A DNA stretch of 64,000 bases from Alcaligenes faecalis (GTDB taxonomy: Bacteria > Pseudomonadota > Gammaproteobacteria > Burkholderiales > Burkholderiaceae_B), in contig NZ_CP023667.1 of the NCBI RefSeq assembly GCF_002443155.1, forward strand, positions 558,001 to 622,000, given 5' to 3'. A program made the position numbers and the translations under genes. The stretch's first letter is position 1; each line of letters opens with the position of its first letter. This document shows positions 19,302 through 29,416 of this stretch, piece by piece. The notes below the pieces were generated by a model. The model was not told where the DNA came from and searched no databases. It saw only the letters and a list, made by a program, of their open reading frames with translations.

Positions 19302-22028
19302 ATGGTTTCATTGCTGAAAAAGCTTATTGGCAGTCGTAACGACCGACTGCTCAAACAGTACCGTAAGCAGGTCGCCCAGATTAATGCTCTAGAGCCTACT
19401 ATTCAGGGCCTGAGCGATGAGGCCTTGGCAGCCAAGACGCAGGAGCTGCGCCAACGTGTTCAGGATGGCGCCTCGCTTAACTCGCTCTTGCCCGAGGCGT
19501 TTGCCGTCGTGCGCGAAGCGGGTATCCGTGTGTTTGGCATGCGCCACTTTGACGTGCAGATGCTCGGTGCCATTGCTTTGCACAATGGCAAGATTTCCGA
19601 AATGCGTACGGGTGAGGGCAAGACCCTGACCGCGACCCTGGCCGTGTACCTGAATGCACTGTCCGGCAAGGGCGTGCACGTGGTGACTGTCAACGATTAC
19701 CTGGCACGACGCGATGCGAACTGGATGGGCCGTCTGTACAACTTCCTGGGTCTGAGCGTGGGCGTCGTAGTTCCCCAGCAAGACAATGCCGAGAAGATTG
19801 CTGCCTACCAGGCCGACATTACCTACGGGACCAATAACGAATTTGGTTTTGACTACCTGCGCGACAATATGGAATACCGCGCCGAGGATCGCCGCCAGCG
19901 CGGTTTGTCCTACGCGATTGTCGACGAAGTTGACTCCATCCTGATTGACGAAGCCCGTACACCGCTGATCATCTCCGGCCAGGCCGAAGACAATACCGAG
20001 CTGTACGTGCGCATGAACGTGGTCCCGCCCATGCTGACACGCATGACGCAAGAGCCTCGTCCCCACGAGCCCGAGCCCGAAGGCGACTTCTGGGTCGATG
20101 AAAAGGGCCAGCAGGTTCATATTTCCGAAGCCGGTCACGAACGTGCCGAGCAGATCCTGACCGAAATCGGTCTGCTGCCCGAAGGCGAGTCGCTGTACGA
20201 GCCACGTCACATTTCCCTGATGCATCACCTGATGGTCGCTCTGCGCGCCCACAACCTGTTCTTCCGCGATCAGCAATACGTGGTTCAGGACGGTGAAGTG
20301 GTGATCGTGGACGAGTTCACGGGCCGTTTGATGGCCGGTCGCCGCTGGTCCGATGGCCTGCACCAGGCCGTGGAAGCCAAGGAAGGCGTTCGCATCCAGA
20401 ACGAAAACCAGACCCTGGCGTCGATTACCTTCCAGAACTACTTCCGTATGTATGACAAGCTGGCTGGCATGACCGGTACAGCAGATACGGAAGCCTACGA
20501 GTTCCAGGAAATCTACAGCCTTGAAACCGTCATCATTCCACCGAATCGTCCGCTGGCCCGCAAGGACCAGAACGACCAGGTCTTTAAAACCGATGACGAG
20601 AAGTTCAACGCCATTCTGAAAGACATCCAGGACTGCCACGAACGTGGTCAGCCTGTTCTGGTGGGCACCACCAGCATTGAAAACTCCGAGCTGATCTCCA
20701 CACGCCTGAACGCCGCGGGTGTCAAGCACGAGGTGCTGAACGCCAAGCAACACGCCCGTGAAGCCGATATCGTGGCTGAAGCTGGTATGCCGGGTCATGT
20801 GACCATCGCTACCAATATGGCCGGTCGTGGTACCGATATTGTGTTGGGTGGCAGCATCGAGCGTCCGATTGCTCAGGTTCGTGAAGACGAGTCCCTGAGC
20901 GCCGAACAGAAAGAAGCCAAGATCCAGGCTATCCGCGCCGCGTGGGAGCCTTTGAACCAGCAGGTCAAACAGGCTGGTGGTTTGCGCATTATTGGTACCG
21001 AGCGTCACGAGTCCCGCCGTATCGACAACCAGTTGCGTGGTCGTGCCGGTCGTCAGGGTGACCCAGGTTCCTCGCGCTTCTACCTGTCGCTGGAAGATTC
21101 GCTGATGCGCATCTTCGCCGGTGACCGGGTGCGCGCCATCATGGAGCGTCTGCGTTTGCCAGAGGGCGAGCCTATCGAAGCCCGTATGGTGACTCGTTCC
21201 ATCGAGTCGGCCCAGCGCAAGGTCGAGGCCCGCAACTTCGATATTCGTAAACAGCTGCTGCAGTATGACGACGTGGCCAACGATCAGCGCAAGGTGATCT
21301 ACGCCCAGCGTAACGAAGTGCTGGAGTCCGCTGATATTACCGACACCATCAGCAGCCTGCGTGAAGCGGCTGTCAGCCGTCTGTTCCGTGAATACGTGCC
21401 GCAAGACACGATGGAAGAGCAATGGGATATCCCTGGCCTGACTACTGCTTTGCAAAGCACCTTCCAGATTGAGCTGCCTTTGGCTGAAATGCTGGAGAAA
21501 GAATCCAATCTGACTGACGATGATTTGCACGATCGCGTTATCGATGAGTCCCAGCGTCTGCTGCAAGCCAAGATTGATATGGTAGGCCAGCCTAACTGGG
21601 GCAACTTCGAGCGTTCGGTGCTCTTGCAGTCCATTGATACGCAATGGCGTGGCCATTTGCAGGCTCTGGATCACCTGCGTCAGGGTATTCATCTGCGTGG
21701 TTACGCCCAGAAAGACCCCAAACAGGAATACAAGCGCGAAGCTTTCGAGCTGTTCTCCGACATGCTGGACCGTGTGCGTGATGAAGTGGTCAAAGTGCTG
21801 ATGACCGTGCGCATCCAGACACCGGAGCAGGTTGAGGAAGCGGCTGTTGAAGCACCCGCCAACTCCAATGTTCGTTTCCATCATTCGGATTACGACGCTG
21901 CCCTGAGCGGTGAAGATCCCGGTCTGGATGAAGCAGCCAAGGGTGAAGTGCCACGCGTGGGCCGTAACGATCCTTGCCCATGCGGCAGCGGCAAGAAATA
22001 CAAGCAGTGCCACGGACGCTTGAACTGA
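19302..22028 (+). CDS. secA: Preprotein translocase ATPase SecA
   Basis: 908 aa motor that drives proteins through SecYEG. Seen: Walker A GEGKT at residues 104-108, the VDEVDS Walker B (about 207-212), NBD2 motifs (NMAGRGTDI and [10 protein letters not shown]), the helical scaffold/wing region, and the C-terminal zinc-binding tail [14 protein letters not shown] that contacts SecB and phospholipids. Length is typical. No secM-like arrest gene precedes it; the 119-bp leader holds no recognizable regulatory peptide. An intrinsic terminator follows 42 bp after the stop. Confidence 0.98.
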   Translation: MVSLLKKLIGSRNDRLLKQYRKQVAQINALEPTIQGLSDEALAAKTQELRQRVQDGASLNSLLPEAFAVVREAGIRVFGMRHFDVQMLGAIALHNGKISEMRTGEGKTLTATLAVYLNALSGKGVHVVTVNDYLARRDANWMGRLYNFLGLSVGVVVPQQDNAEKIAAYQADITYGTNNEFGFDYLRDNMEYRAEDRRQRGLSYAIVDEVDSILIDEARTPLIISGQAEDNTELYVRMNVVPPMLTRMTQEPRPHEPEPEGDFWVDEKGQQVHISEAGHERAEQILTEIGLLPEGESLYEPRHISLMHHLMVALRAHNLFFRDQQYVVQDGEVVIVDEFTGRLMAGRRWSDGLHQAVEAKEGVRIQNENQTLASITFQNYFRMYDKLAGMTGTADTEAYEFQEIYSLETVIIPPNRPLARKDQNDQVFKTDDEKFNAILKDIQDCHERGQPVLVGTTSIENSELISTRLNAAGVKHEVLNAKQHAREADIVAEAGMPGHVTIATNMAGRGTDIVLGGSIERPIAQVREDESLSAEQKEAKIQAIRAAWEPLNQQVKQAGGLRIIGTERHESRRIDNQLRGRAGRQGDPGSSRFYLSLEDSLMRIFAGDRVRAIMERLRLPEGEPIEARMVTRSIESAQRKVEARNFDIRKQLLQYDDVANDQRKVIYAQRNEVLESADITDTISSLREAAVSRLFREYVPQDTMEEQWDIPGLTTALQSTFQIELPLAEMLEKESNLTDDDLHDRVIDESQRLLQAKIDMVGQPNWGNFERSVLLQSIDTQWRGHLQALDHLRQGIHLRGYAQKDPKQEYKREAFELFSDMLDRVRDEVVKVLMTVRIQTPEQVEEAAVEAPANSNVRFHHSDYDAALSGEDPGLDEAAKGEVPRVGRNDPCPCGSGKKYKQCHGRLN

Positions 22029-22070
22029 TTTTGAGTCAAGCCGCCCAGCCTGCTGGCTGTTAGCAGCAAG

Positions 22071-22103
22071 CCCCATGCGCCTCTCTGGCTCATGGGGTTT
22101 TTT
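22071..22103 (+). terminator. Intrinsic terminator after secA
   Basis: Perfect 7-bp stem CCCCATG / CATGGGG (22071-22077 and 22091-22097), 13-nt loop, then six T. It ends the M23-secA transcript. Confidence 0.85.
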
Positions 22104-22244
22104 CTTGGATTCCCATTTTGTTGTTGCGGGCTAATTTCGGAATGGGCATATCGCAGTCATGCGGGGTTATTTTTCCCTGTAAGCTACAGGGCGCAGCCTG
22201 GTGTTACCGGCTGCAGCTTATCGTTTTCTCTGTGTGTTTCCTCT

Positions 22245-23138
22245 ATGACAACATCTCCCTTATTGCATCGAGTTGCCCTGATCGGGGCGGGCGAAGTCGC
22301 GCGTTTTTATGGTGCCGCCTTGAAGTCGGCGGGTGTGCAGGTGCCATTTATCCTGGTGCGCCGGGAAAGTGCCCCAGCCAGTGAGCTGGCTCAGCAATTG
22401 GGGGCGCAGCTGTGTTCGCAGGCGGATGCGCGCTGGCAGGATCTGGACGGGGTGTTGTCGGCTGTCACGGGGACACAGGCAGAGGTAGTGGCCAAGGCCG
22501 TCATGCCGCATTTGTCCTCCGGAACACTGTACATGGACTTGTGTACGGCTGAGCCTCAGGACATGGAAAGCATGGACGCCCTGGCGCAACAGCATGGAAT
22601 CGAGCTGGCTGATCTGGCGATTATGGGCTCTGTGCCCTCTACGGGCGCGCAGACGGCTTTATTGGCTGCAGGACAAGGGGCAGGCAGGGCAGCGGCCTTC
22701 TGGCAGGCTCAGGGCGCTCCTGTGCGGATTCTGCCAGGGAAGGCCGGGGATGCGATGCGCTTGAAGCTGCTACGCAGCCTGATGACCAAGGGGCTGGAGG
22801 CATTGGGGATTGAAAACCTGATGCTGGCTGAACGCATGGGTTTACGGGCCGAGCTGTATGAAGTACTGGAGGATTTGAATCAGCGGGGTTTGCAGGACTT
22901 CATGGAGTCCTGCTTGCGCAGCCATCTGGTGCATGGTGTGCGCCGCCGTGACGAGGTTTTGCAAGTACGTCGTCAGCTGGAGCTGGCAGGCATCGCACCA
23001 AGAGTGACCAATGGCGTGCTGGATTTCTTTGAGCACACAGCGCAGACCGAGTCTCTGCAAAGAGCTCAGGCTGTGGGGACGCAGGAGAGTCTGGAGGTGT
23101 TTCTGGAAGAGGCCCGGCTGTCGTCCTCCCGGTCTTAG
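22245..23138 (+). CDS. NAD(P)-dependent dehydrogenase with DUF1932 C-terminal domain
   Basis: 297 aa. Seen: an N-terminal Rossmann domain with the dinucleotide loop LIGAGEVARFYG at about residues 12-23, resembling 6-phosphogluconate and beta-hydroxyacid dehydrogenases, and a helical C-terminal part with the KLLRSLMTKGLEAL segment typical of the DUF1932 (phosphogluconate dehydrogenase-like) domain. Substrate is unknown. The ATG at 22245 is chosen; the frame stays open upstream into the secA terminator, which cannot be coding. It stands alone between two terminators, 106 bp from the convergent mgtE. Confidence 0.75.
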   Translation: MTTSPLLHRVALIGAGEVARFYGAALKSAGVQVPFILVRRESAPASELAQQLGAQLCSQADARWQDLDGVLSAVTGTQAEVVAKAVMPHLSSGTLYMDLCTAEPQDMESMDALAQQHGIELADLAIMGSVPSTGAQTALLAAGQGAGRAAAFWQAQGAPVRILPGKAGDAMRLKLLRSLMTKGLEALGIENLMLAERMGLRAELYEVLEDLNQRGLQDFMESCLRSHLVHGVRRRDEVLQVRRQLELAGIAPRVTNGVLDFFEHTAQTESLQRAQAVGTQESLEVFLEEARLSSSRS

Positions 23139-23201
23139 TCGCCTGGAAGGATAGTTTGATGCTCGCATCAGATGCTTCGTGTCTGAGTTTGAGGCAGACA
23201 T

Positions 23202-23230
23202 AAAAAAACCGGCCAGGAGCCGGTTTTTTT
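23202..23230. terminator. Bidirectional terminator between DUF1932 gene and mgtE
   Basis: A7, stem CCGGC / GCCGG (23209-23213 and 23219-23223) with loop CAGGA, then T7. The symmetric A and T runs let it serve both converging genes. Confidence 0.85.
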
Positions 23231-23249
23231 AATCATGCCCGCGGGCGAT

Positions 23250-24731
23250 TTATAGCAGGAACACCGTCGCCAGTCCCAGGAACAGCAGGAATCCCAGCGA
23301 GTCCGTCGCAAAGGTCAGCAGTACCGAGGAGCCCACAGCGGGGTCATTACCAAAGCGATCACGCAGAATCGGGATCATGACGCCCAGCGCCGCGCCAATC
23401 AGCATATTGCCGATCATGGCAGCCATCATCACGGCGGCAATGGCGATCGAGCCGGAGATGAACCAGGCAAAGAAAGCCGTCACCGCGCTGCCACAGATTC
23501 CGACCAGGAAGGTCACCAGCAGTTCACGCTTGATCAGCGGGATGACGTTGGAACCCGTGACCCGGCCAGTGGCAATGGCACGAATAATCATGGTCATGGT
23601 CTGGTTGCCGGAATTGCCGCCAATACCGGCCACAATCGACATCAGGAAAGCCAGGATCACGATGTGGCTGACGGTGTCCTCAAAGCGCGAGGCAATAAAG
23701 GAAGCCGTTGCTGCCGTACAGAGGTTGATCAGCAGCCAGGGGGCCCGGTTGCGGATAGCCGTACGGATGGGCGAGAAAATGTCGTCCTCTTGCAGACCGG
23801 CACGAGACAGGGCCTGTTCTTCCGAGTCCTCTTGCAGCACGTCCACCACTTCGTCAATGGTGACTCGGCCAATCAGGCGGCCAATATCGTCCACCACGGG
23901 AGCAGACACCAAGTCATAACGCTCAAAGGCCCCGGCAGCATCCGAGTCCGAATCCAGTGGATTCAGAGTCAGATAGTCGGTGGACATGACGGAGGACACC
24001 AAGGTTTCAGGCTCACTGACCAGCATGCGGGTCAGGGACAGCGTGCCTTGCAGTTTATCGGCCCGGTCCACCACAAAGATCTGGTCAGTGTGGTCGGGCA
24101 GCTCCTGCAAGCGACGCAGGTAACGCAAGACCACTTCGAGGGTCACGTCCTCGCGCACGCGCACCATGTCAAAGTCCATGATGGCACCCACTGTATCTTC
24201 GGGGTAGCCCATGGCTTCGATCAGTTGCGCACGCTCTTCGTCTGTCAGGCCGCGCTGGACGGCGGCCACCACATCGGGCGGCAGATCAGGCACCAGATCG
24301 GCAATTTCGTCGGCATCCATATTGCCGGCGGCGGCGATCAGGTCCGCAGCGTCCATGGAACGAATCAGCGATTCACGTGCCCAGTCCGCTACTTCCAGCA
24401 GCACATCTGCATCGTGCTCGGCATCCACCAACTGCCAGATGGCCTGGCGTTCCAGCTCGGGCAAGGACTCCAGAATGAAGGCAATGTCAGCTGGGTGCAG
24501 ATCGTTCAGGATGGACTTGATCTCGCTCTCATGCTGGCGATGGATCAAGCCCTCAAGCAGGTTGGAGCGGTCGTCGTCCTCGAACTGGCGCTGGGCCAGC
24601 GACTCCACCACTTCCTGGCGTTTGAGGATGTTTTTCAGGCGATACAGTGCCTGCTGCGCATCCTCGGGCTCCAGACGGCGCGGCTTGGGAGTGTCACTGG
24701 GCGAAGTAGGGGGTACCAGGTTTTCCTGCAT
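23250..24731 (-). CDS. mgtE: Magnesium transporter MgtE
   Basis: 493 aa Mg2+ channel/transporter of the inner membrane. Seen in order: a cytoplasmic MgtE N domain rich in acidic residues (about 30-155), two CBS domains (about 160-285) that sense Mg2+ in the family, a connecting helix, and five C-terminal transmembrane helices with the pore motif GGNSGNQT. The frame begins with a GTG at 24746, but ATG 24731 preceded by GGCAGG is the likelier start. It lies 21 bp downstream of the thioesterase gene on the same strand, so they may be co-transcribed. Confidence 0.93.
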   Translation of the reverse strand: MQENLVPPTSPSDTPKPRRLEPEDAQQALYRLKNILKRQEVVESLAQRQFEDDDRSNLLEGLIHRQHESEIKSILNDLHPADIAFILESLPELERQAIWQLVDAEHDADVLLEVADWARESLIRSMDAADLIAAAGNMDADEIADLVPDLPPDVVAAVQRGLTDEERAQLIEAMGYPEDTVGAIMDFDMVRVREDVTLEVVLRYLRRLQELPDHTDQIFVVDRADKLQGTLSLTRMLVSEPETLVSSVMSTDYLTLNPLDSDSDAAGAFERYDLVSAPVVDDIGRLIGRVTIDEVVDVLQEDSEEQALSRAGLQEDDIFSPIRTAIRNRAPWLLINLCTAATASFIASRFEDTVSHIVILAFLMSIVAGIGGNSGNQTMTMIIRAIATGRVTGSNVIPLIKRELLVTFLVGICGSAVTAFFAWFISGSIAIAAVMMAAMIGNMLIGAALGVMIPILRDRFGNDPAVGSSVLLTFATDSLGFLLFLGLATVFLL

Positions 24732-24752
24732 AGGCCTGCCTGTCACGAATAC

Positions 24753-25154
24753 TTAGAGAGGGGGCAGCGGGCGGCTGCGGCGCTCGTCATCGGTGGCCAC
24801 ATAGGTAAGCGTGGCTTCCGTTACCTTGACCGTTTCCAGTTGCAGGCGTTTGCGCTCGGCATACACCTCGACTGAAACCGTAATGGAGGTACGGCCTGTT
24901 TTAATGATTTCTGTGTAGAAACTGAGCAAATCACCCACAAACACGGGCTGCTTGAAGGTGAAGGCATTCACGGAAATGGTGGCAACCCGGCCTTGGGCGC
25001 GTCGTGTTGCAGGAATCGCTCCGGCAATGTCCACCTGGGACATGATCCAGCCACCAAACACGTCACCGTGAATATTGGCGTCTGTGGGCATGGGCATGAC
25101 GCGCAGGGTGGGGGCTCCGTCCGGGAGCGAAGAGATGTTGCTTGAAGTAGTCAC
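24753..25154 (-). CDS. yciA: YciA-type acyl-CoA thioesterase
   Basis: 133 aa single hot-dog domain protein. Seen: the conserved NIHGDVFGGWIMSQVDIAGA stretch at about residues 28-47, holding the catalytic Asp of this family, and the later ISVNAFTFKQPV strand. It hydrolyses acyl-CoA thioesters in the cytoplasm. The ATG at 25154 gives the normal length. It precedes mgtE by 21 bp; no functional link between the two is evident. Confidence 0.85.
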   Translation of the reverse strand: MTTSSNISSLPDGAPTLRVMPMPTDANIHGDVFGGWIMSQVDIAGAIPATRRAQGRVATISVNAFTFKQPVFVGDLLSFYTEIIKTGRTSITVSVEVYAERKRLQLETVKVTEATLTYVATDDERRSRPLPPL

Positions 25155-25282
25155 AAATACTCCCGTATTGGAAGAAAGGGTGGTGGGACAGATGCCCGTC
25201 GCACGGAACGCACGCCGTCAACAATAGAACCTGCCATTGTAACGGCAAGCCTTGGCCCCGCTATGAAACATTTGTTAAAGCA

Positions 25283-26482
25283 TCAACGGTGTTGTGCCAG
25301 CCAGTCCAGGGCCAACTTGGCCCAGTAGCTGGCTCCAATGGGGATCAGGGCGTCGTTGAAATCGTAGCTGCCGTTATGCAGCATGCACGGACCCATGCCG
25401 TGGCCCTGGCTGCGATGGTCGCCGTCGCCGTTGCCTAGCCAGACATAGCAGCCGGGGACTTCCTGCAGCATGAAGGAGAAATCTTCGGCACCCATGGAGG
25501 GGCGGATGTCCTGTCGCAGCTTGTCGGGGCCGACCAGCTCCCGGATGACTTGCGCGCAAAAGGCCGCTTGCTCGGGATTATTGATGGTGGGAGGGTAGCG
25601 GCGGTCAAAGTCGAACTCGGCCTTGCAACCCTGGGCGGCACAGCTTTGCTCGCACAGTTCGCGCATGCGGGTCTCGACCAGATCCAGCGCTTCGGTGGAA
25701 AAGGTGCGTACCGTGCCGCGCATGACGGCTTCGTTGGGGATGACGTTGTCGGCCGAGCCGGCATGAATCTGGGTAATGCTCAGCACCACGGGCTCCAGCG
25801 GGTCCACATTGCGGCTGACAATGGTTTGCAGGCTTTGCGCCAGTTGTACCGCCGCCATGATGGGGTCCACGCCCAGATGGGGCATGCCACCGTGGGCACC
25901 TTTGCCTTCAATGCGAATTTCAAAGGTATTGCTGGATGCCATCATGCCGCCTGGCAAGACGCCGAAGGTGCCGGTGGGCATGCCGGGCCAGTTATGCAGG
26001 CCAAAAACAGCTTGCATGGGGAACAGCGTGAACAAGCCGTCCTTGATCATTTCGCGTGCGCCGCCAAAGCCTTCTTCAGCCGGCTGGAAAATCAGATAGA
26101 TGGTGCCCGCAAAATCACGGTGCTCGGACAGGTAGCGCGCTGCGCCCAGCAGCATGGCGGTATGTCCATCGTGTCCACAGGCATGCATCTTGCCGTCGTG
26201 ACGGCTTTTGTGTTCGAACTCGTTCAGCTCCTGCATGGGCAGGGCGTCCATATCGGCACGCAGCCCCACGGATGGCCCCTCGCCACCCGTACCTTTCAGG
26301 ATACCGACAACACCCGTCACGCCCAGGCCACGATGCACCGGAATGCCCCATTTCTCCAGCCAGGACGCGACCTGATCGGCTGTCCGGGTTTCCTCGAAAG
26401 CCAGTTCGGGGTAGGTATGGAGATCACGCCGGATGGCCGCAATTTCATGGGACCAGGCGGAAATGGGATCAAACAGCTTCAT
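25283..26482 (-). CDS. M20 family amidohydrolase (hippurate hydrolase-like)
   Basis: 399 aa metal-dependent amidohydrolase of the HipO/IAA-amino-acid hydrolase type. Seen: RRDLHTYPELAFEE at about residues 18-31, the metal site ACGHDGHTAM (about 101-110), and the C-terminal MGAEDFSFML motif with another metal ligand. There is no signal peptide, so it is cytoplasmic. It cleaves N-acyl amino acids or related amides; the exact substrate cannot be read from sequence. It is divergent from fadD with 80 bp between them, which must hold both promoters; no convincing boxes were identified. Confidence 0.85.
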   Translation of the reverse strand: MKLFDPISAWSHEIAAIRRDLHTYPELAFEETRTADQVASWLEKWGIPVHRGLGVTGVVGILKGTGGEGPSVGLRADMDALPMQELNEFEHKSRHDGKMHACGHDGHTAMLLGAARYLSEHRDFAGTIYLIFQPAEEGFGGAREMIKDGLFTLFPMQAVFGLHNWPGMPTGTFGVLPGGMMASSNTFEIRIEGKGAHGGMPHLGVDPIMAAVQLAQSLQTIVSRNVDPLEPVVLSITQIHAGSADNVIPNEAVMRGTVRTFSTEALDLVETRMRELCEQSCAAQGCKAEFDFDRRYPPTINNPEQAAFCAQVIRELVGPDKLRQDIRPSMGAEDFSFMLQEVPGCYVWLGNGDGDHRSQGHGMGPCMLHNGSYDFNDALIPIGASYWAKLALDWLAQHR

Positions 26483-26562
26483 GATGCGGGCTTGTCCTTG
26501 GGCTTGAACAATAAAGTAGAGTAGAGTTAACCATAAATAAACACGTATTAGGTGACAAGCCC

Positions 26563-28260
26563 TTGGATACTCAGCAAAAACCTTGGCTCGAGCATTATCC
26601 GGCCTCCGTGCCCCATGACATTCAGCTAGGCGCCGAGCAGACCTTGATCGATTGTCTGGATGCCGCCATGAAAAAGCATAAGGACAGGACTGCGCTGACC
26701 TTTATGGGGCATGACATTTCCTATGAGCATCTGGATCGCAGCGCGGATGCCTTTGCGGCCTGGTTGCAAGCGCAGGGCCTGGAGCGTGGCAGCCGTGTGA
26801 TGCTGATGCTGCCCAATGGTTTGCCTTTCCTGATCTGCCTGCTGGGTACGATGCGAGCGGGCATGGTGGGCGTCAACACCAATCCGCAATACACCGAACG
26901 TGAGCTGGAGTTTCAACTGGCCGATAGCCAGGCCCAGGTTATTGTGATTCTGGAAACCTTTGCGCATGTGCTGCAGCAAGTTCCAGACAATGTGAAGCCT
27001 GCCCACGTGGTGTTGAGTACCGTGGGCGATCTGATGGGCCTCAAGGGCAGTGTGGTGAATTTTGCCGTGCGTTATTTGAAACGCATGGTGCCATCTTATT
27101 CCTTGCCGGGTTCGCAGCGTCTGGAAGCGGTGCTGGAGCAGGGCAGCAAATTGAGCCTGAGCCGTCAGCCCGCCAAACCGGATGATCTGGCGCTGTTGCA
27201 ATACACGGGCGGCACAACGGGCCGTCCTAAAGGCGCCATGCTGAGTCAGCGCAATTTGATGGCAAACGTCTTGCAGGTGGAGGCCGTGGGCTTTCCCGCT
27301 TTGGGCGACTTTAAAGGCCCGGCTTACACCATGATGGTGGCCTTGCCGCTGTATCACATCTTTGCGCTGACGGTTTGCGGCCTGTTCGCCATGTATGCCG
27401 GCATGCATATGGTGCTGGTGATGAATCCGCGTGATCTGAATTCGGTGTACAAGGCCTGGAAACGCAATCCGCCTGAGGTCGTTCCCGCAGTGAATACCTT
27501 ATTCAATGCACTGGCGAATCACGAAAAATTCCGTACCTTGCCGTTTGCGCAGCTCAAGCTGTGTCTGGCCGGTGGCGCCGCTTTGCAAAAAGCTGTGGCC
27601 GAGCGTTGGCTGGCTGTGACGGGCTGCCCCTTGATCGAGGGTTATGGTTTGTCAGAAACCTCGCCGGTGGTGGCGGTGAACTCGACGGATTCACGCGAGT
27701 ACAGCGGCACGATTGGCTTCCCCTTGCCCTCTACCGATGTGCTCTTGCTGGATGAGCAAGGCCAGCCAGTCGCTATGGGAGAACAGGGCGAGGTGGCAGT
27801 CAAAGGGCCACAAGTCATGTCGGCTTACTGGAACCAGCCAGAGGAAACCGCCAATGTCTTTACGCCCAATGGTTTCTTGAAGACGGGTGATATTGGTGTC
27901 ATGGATCAGCAGGGTCGGATTCGCCTGGTGGATCGCAAGAAGGACATGATTCTGGTGTCGGGCTTTAACGTCTATCCGAATGAAATTGAAGACGTGGTTG
28001 CGGCTCACCCCGATGTGCTGGAAGTGGCCGCGGTGGGCGTGCCTAGCGAGCATAGCGGTGAAAGCATCAAGCTGTTTGTGGTGAAGCGTAATCCGTCCTT
28101 GACCGAAGCTGATATCAAGCAGTGGTGCAAGGAGCGTCTGACGGCGTACAAGCGTCCCCGCATTATTGAGTTCCGTGATGAACTGCCCAAGAGCAATGTG
28201 GGCAAGATCTTGCGCCGCGTCCTGCGGGATGAGGAAGCCAAGCCTGAAGCGCAGGCTTGA
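26563..28260 (+). CDS. fadD: Long-chain fatty acid:CoA ligase FadD
   Basis: 565 aa acyl-adenylate-forming enzyme that activates fatty acids for beta-oxidation. Seen: the P-loop-like YTGGTTGRPKGAMLSQ at about residues 213-228, the GYGLSETSP motif, and the C-terminal LVDRKKDMILVSGFNVYP hinge region with a late Lys expected near the end (KSNVGKILRR). The start is TTG at 26563, supported by AGGTGA 8 bp upstream and the family-like N-terminus (KPWLEHYP); no ATG lies in a better place. A bidirectional terminator follows. Confidence 0.92.
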   Translation: MDTQQKPWLEHYPASVPHDIQLGAEQTLIDCLDAAMKKHKDRTALTFMGHDISYEHLDRSADAFAAWLQAQGLERGSRVMLMLPNGLPFLICLLGTMRAGMVGVNTNPQYTERELEFQLADSQAQVIVILETFAHVLQQVPDNVKPAHVVLSTVGDLMGLKGSVVNFAVRYLKRMVPSYSLPGSQRLEAVLEQGSKLSLSRQPAKPDDLALLQYTGGTTGRPKGAMLSQRNLMANVLQVEAVGFPALGDFKGPAYTMMVALPLYHIFALTVCGLFAMYAGMHMVLVMNPRDLNSVYKAWKRNPPEVVPAVNTLFNALANHEKFRTLPFAQLKLCLAGGAALQKAVAERWLAVTGCPLIEGYGLSETSPVVAVNSTDSREYSGTIGFPLPSTDVLLLDEQGQPVAMGEQGEVAVKGPQVMSAYWNQPEETANVFTPNGFLKTGDIGVMDQQGRIRLVDRKKDMILVSGFNVYPNEIEDVVAAHPDVLEVAAVGVPSEHSGESIKLFVVKRNPSLTEADIKQWCKERLTAYKRPRIIEFRDELPKSNVGKILRRVLRDEEAKPEAQA

Positions 28261-28330
28261 TTTGGCGGTTTGGAGGAAGGGGCGATTATTCAGCAAATTG
28301 CTAAACCTTGCCTGCAACCTGATCTGCATG

Positions 28331-28365
28331 AAAAAAGCGAGCCGTTTTAAATGGCTCGCTTTTTT
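28331..28365. terminator. Bidirectional terminator between fadD and suhB-like gene
   Basis: A6, 7-bp stem GCGAGCC / GGCTCGC (28337-28343 and 28353-28359), 9-nt loop, T6. It serves both convergent genes. Confidence 0.88.
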
Positions 28366-28419
28366 ATCGGGCGATGATGATCGGAGCAGGAAGTTTGGCA
28401 ACTGGCCCCGAATCAGGCG

Positions 28420-29283
28420 TTAAGGCTTGGGTTTGGTCGGACGCTGTGTCAGCGAGGGACGCACCATACCCAGCAATTCATCGGCAATGTGGGCATTACC
28501 TGCGTAGACGTGGCCACTGACGGGCCAGGGCTCTTCCTGATACAAGTCCTGGCATACGCCCTTGGCTTCACGCACCAGCAAAGTGCCAGCGGCAACGTCC
28601 CAGGGGGCCAGGCCCATTTCCCAGTAACCGTCGTAACGACCGCAAGCTACCCAGGCCAGATCCAGTGCGGCGGCACCCATGCGGCGCACGCCGCGGCTGC
28701 CTGTAATGGCGGTGTTCAGGCTGGGCATGTACTGGTCGGAAAAAGAGAAATCGCGGAAGGGAAAGCCTGTGGCCAATACCGAGTCCGCCAGTTTTTTCGA
28801 TGAGGATGTCTGAATACGGCTGCCATTCAACCAGGCGCCTACACCGTACATGGCTGTAAACAGCTCTTCGCGGTTGGGGTCGTAGACCACGGCAATGACC
28901 GGGGTGTCCTGGGGCAGTACGCCGTTATCCATTTGGGTGCCGGCAGGAGCAATCAGGGCGACTGAGACGGCATAGTGCGGGATGCCGTGCAGGAAATTGG
29001 TAGTGCCATCCAGCGGGTCTATATACCAGGTGGGGCGGCCCGTATTTACGCCGCCGCTTTCCTCGGCCACGATATCAATGTCGGGGGTACGTTCCATCAG
29101 CACACTGATGCAGGCCTGCTCGGCTTCGTGATCGGCTTGCGAGACCAGATCGTTGTGCATTTTGTTGCTGATCACCAGAGAGCTACGGTCCGACGCATAG
29201 GCTTGTAAAATAGCGGCGGCGGCATGGGCTGCAGTAACAGCAGCGTCCAGGCAGGCGCTGAGCGGTAAACGTGACAATGGCAT
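28420..29283 (-). CDS. suhB: Inositol monophosphatase family protein (SuhB-like)
   Basis: 287 aa Mg2+-dependent phosphatase. Seen: the metal-binding EESG motif (about residue 73), WYIDPLDGTTNFLHGIPHY at about 86-104 with the Asp/Thr ligands, and the C-terminal substrate/metal site APWDVAAG. All ligands appear intact. In E. coli SuhB also joins transcription antitermination at rRNA operons; that role here is inference. It is divergent from mnmC with a 133-bp gap. Confidence 0.88.
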   Translation of the reverse strand: MPLSRLPLSACLDAAVTAAHAAAAILQAYASDRSSLVISNKMHNDLVSQADHEAEQACISVLMERTPDIDIVAEESGGVNTGRPTWYIDPLDGTTNFLHGIPHYAVSVALIAPAGTQMDNGVLPQDTPVIAVVYDPNREELFTAMYGVGAWLNGSRIQTSSSKKLADSVLATGFPFRDFSFSDQYMPSLNTAITGSRGVRRMGAAALDLAWVACGRYDGYWEMGLAPWDVAAGTLLVREAKGVCQDLYQEEPWPVSGHVYAGNAHIADELLGMVRPSLTQRPTKPKP

Positions 29284-29416
29284 GGCAATCCGGTTTTAAA
29301 AAAGAAAAAATCTGGAACAGAGACTTTTCATTGTACGTGTTTGTTGGTGTCAGTTTGATTAAGGCCAGTTTAAGGGGTTAGACCGTGTGTGAGTGTTGTT
29401 ATGGGCAGGAAAATTA

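Noticed and set aside
19389..22076. 895-codon open frame on the minus strand
   Set aside because: It is antisense to secA over its whole length, with low-complexity His/Gln/Gly-rich sequence and no recognizable domain.
22092..22244. N-terminal extension of the DUF1932 dehydrogenase
   Set aside because: The extended frame starts within the secA terminator and precedes the Rossmann fold with unrelated sequence; ATG 22245 fits the family.
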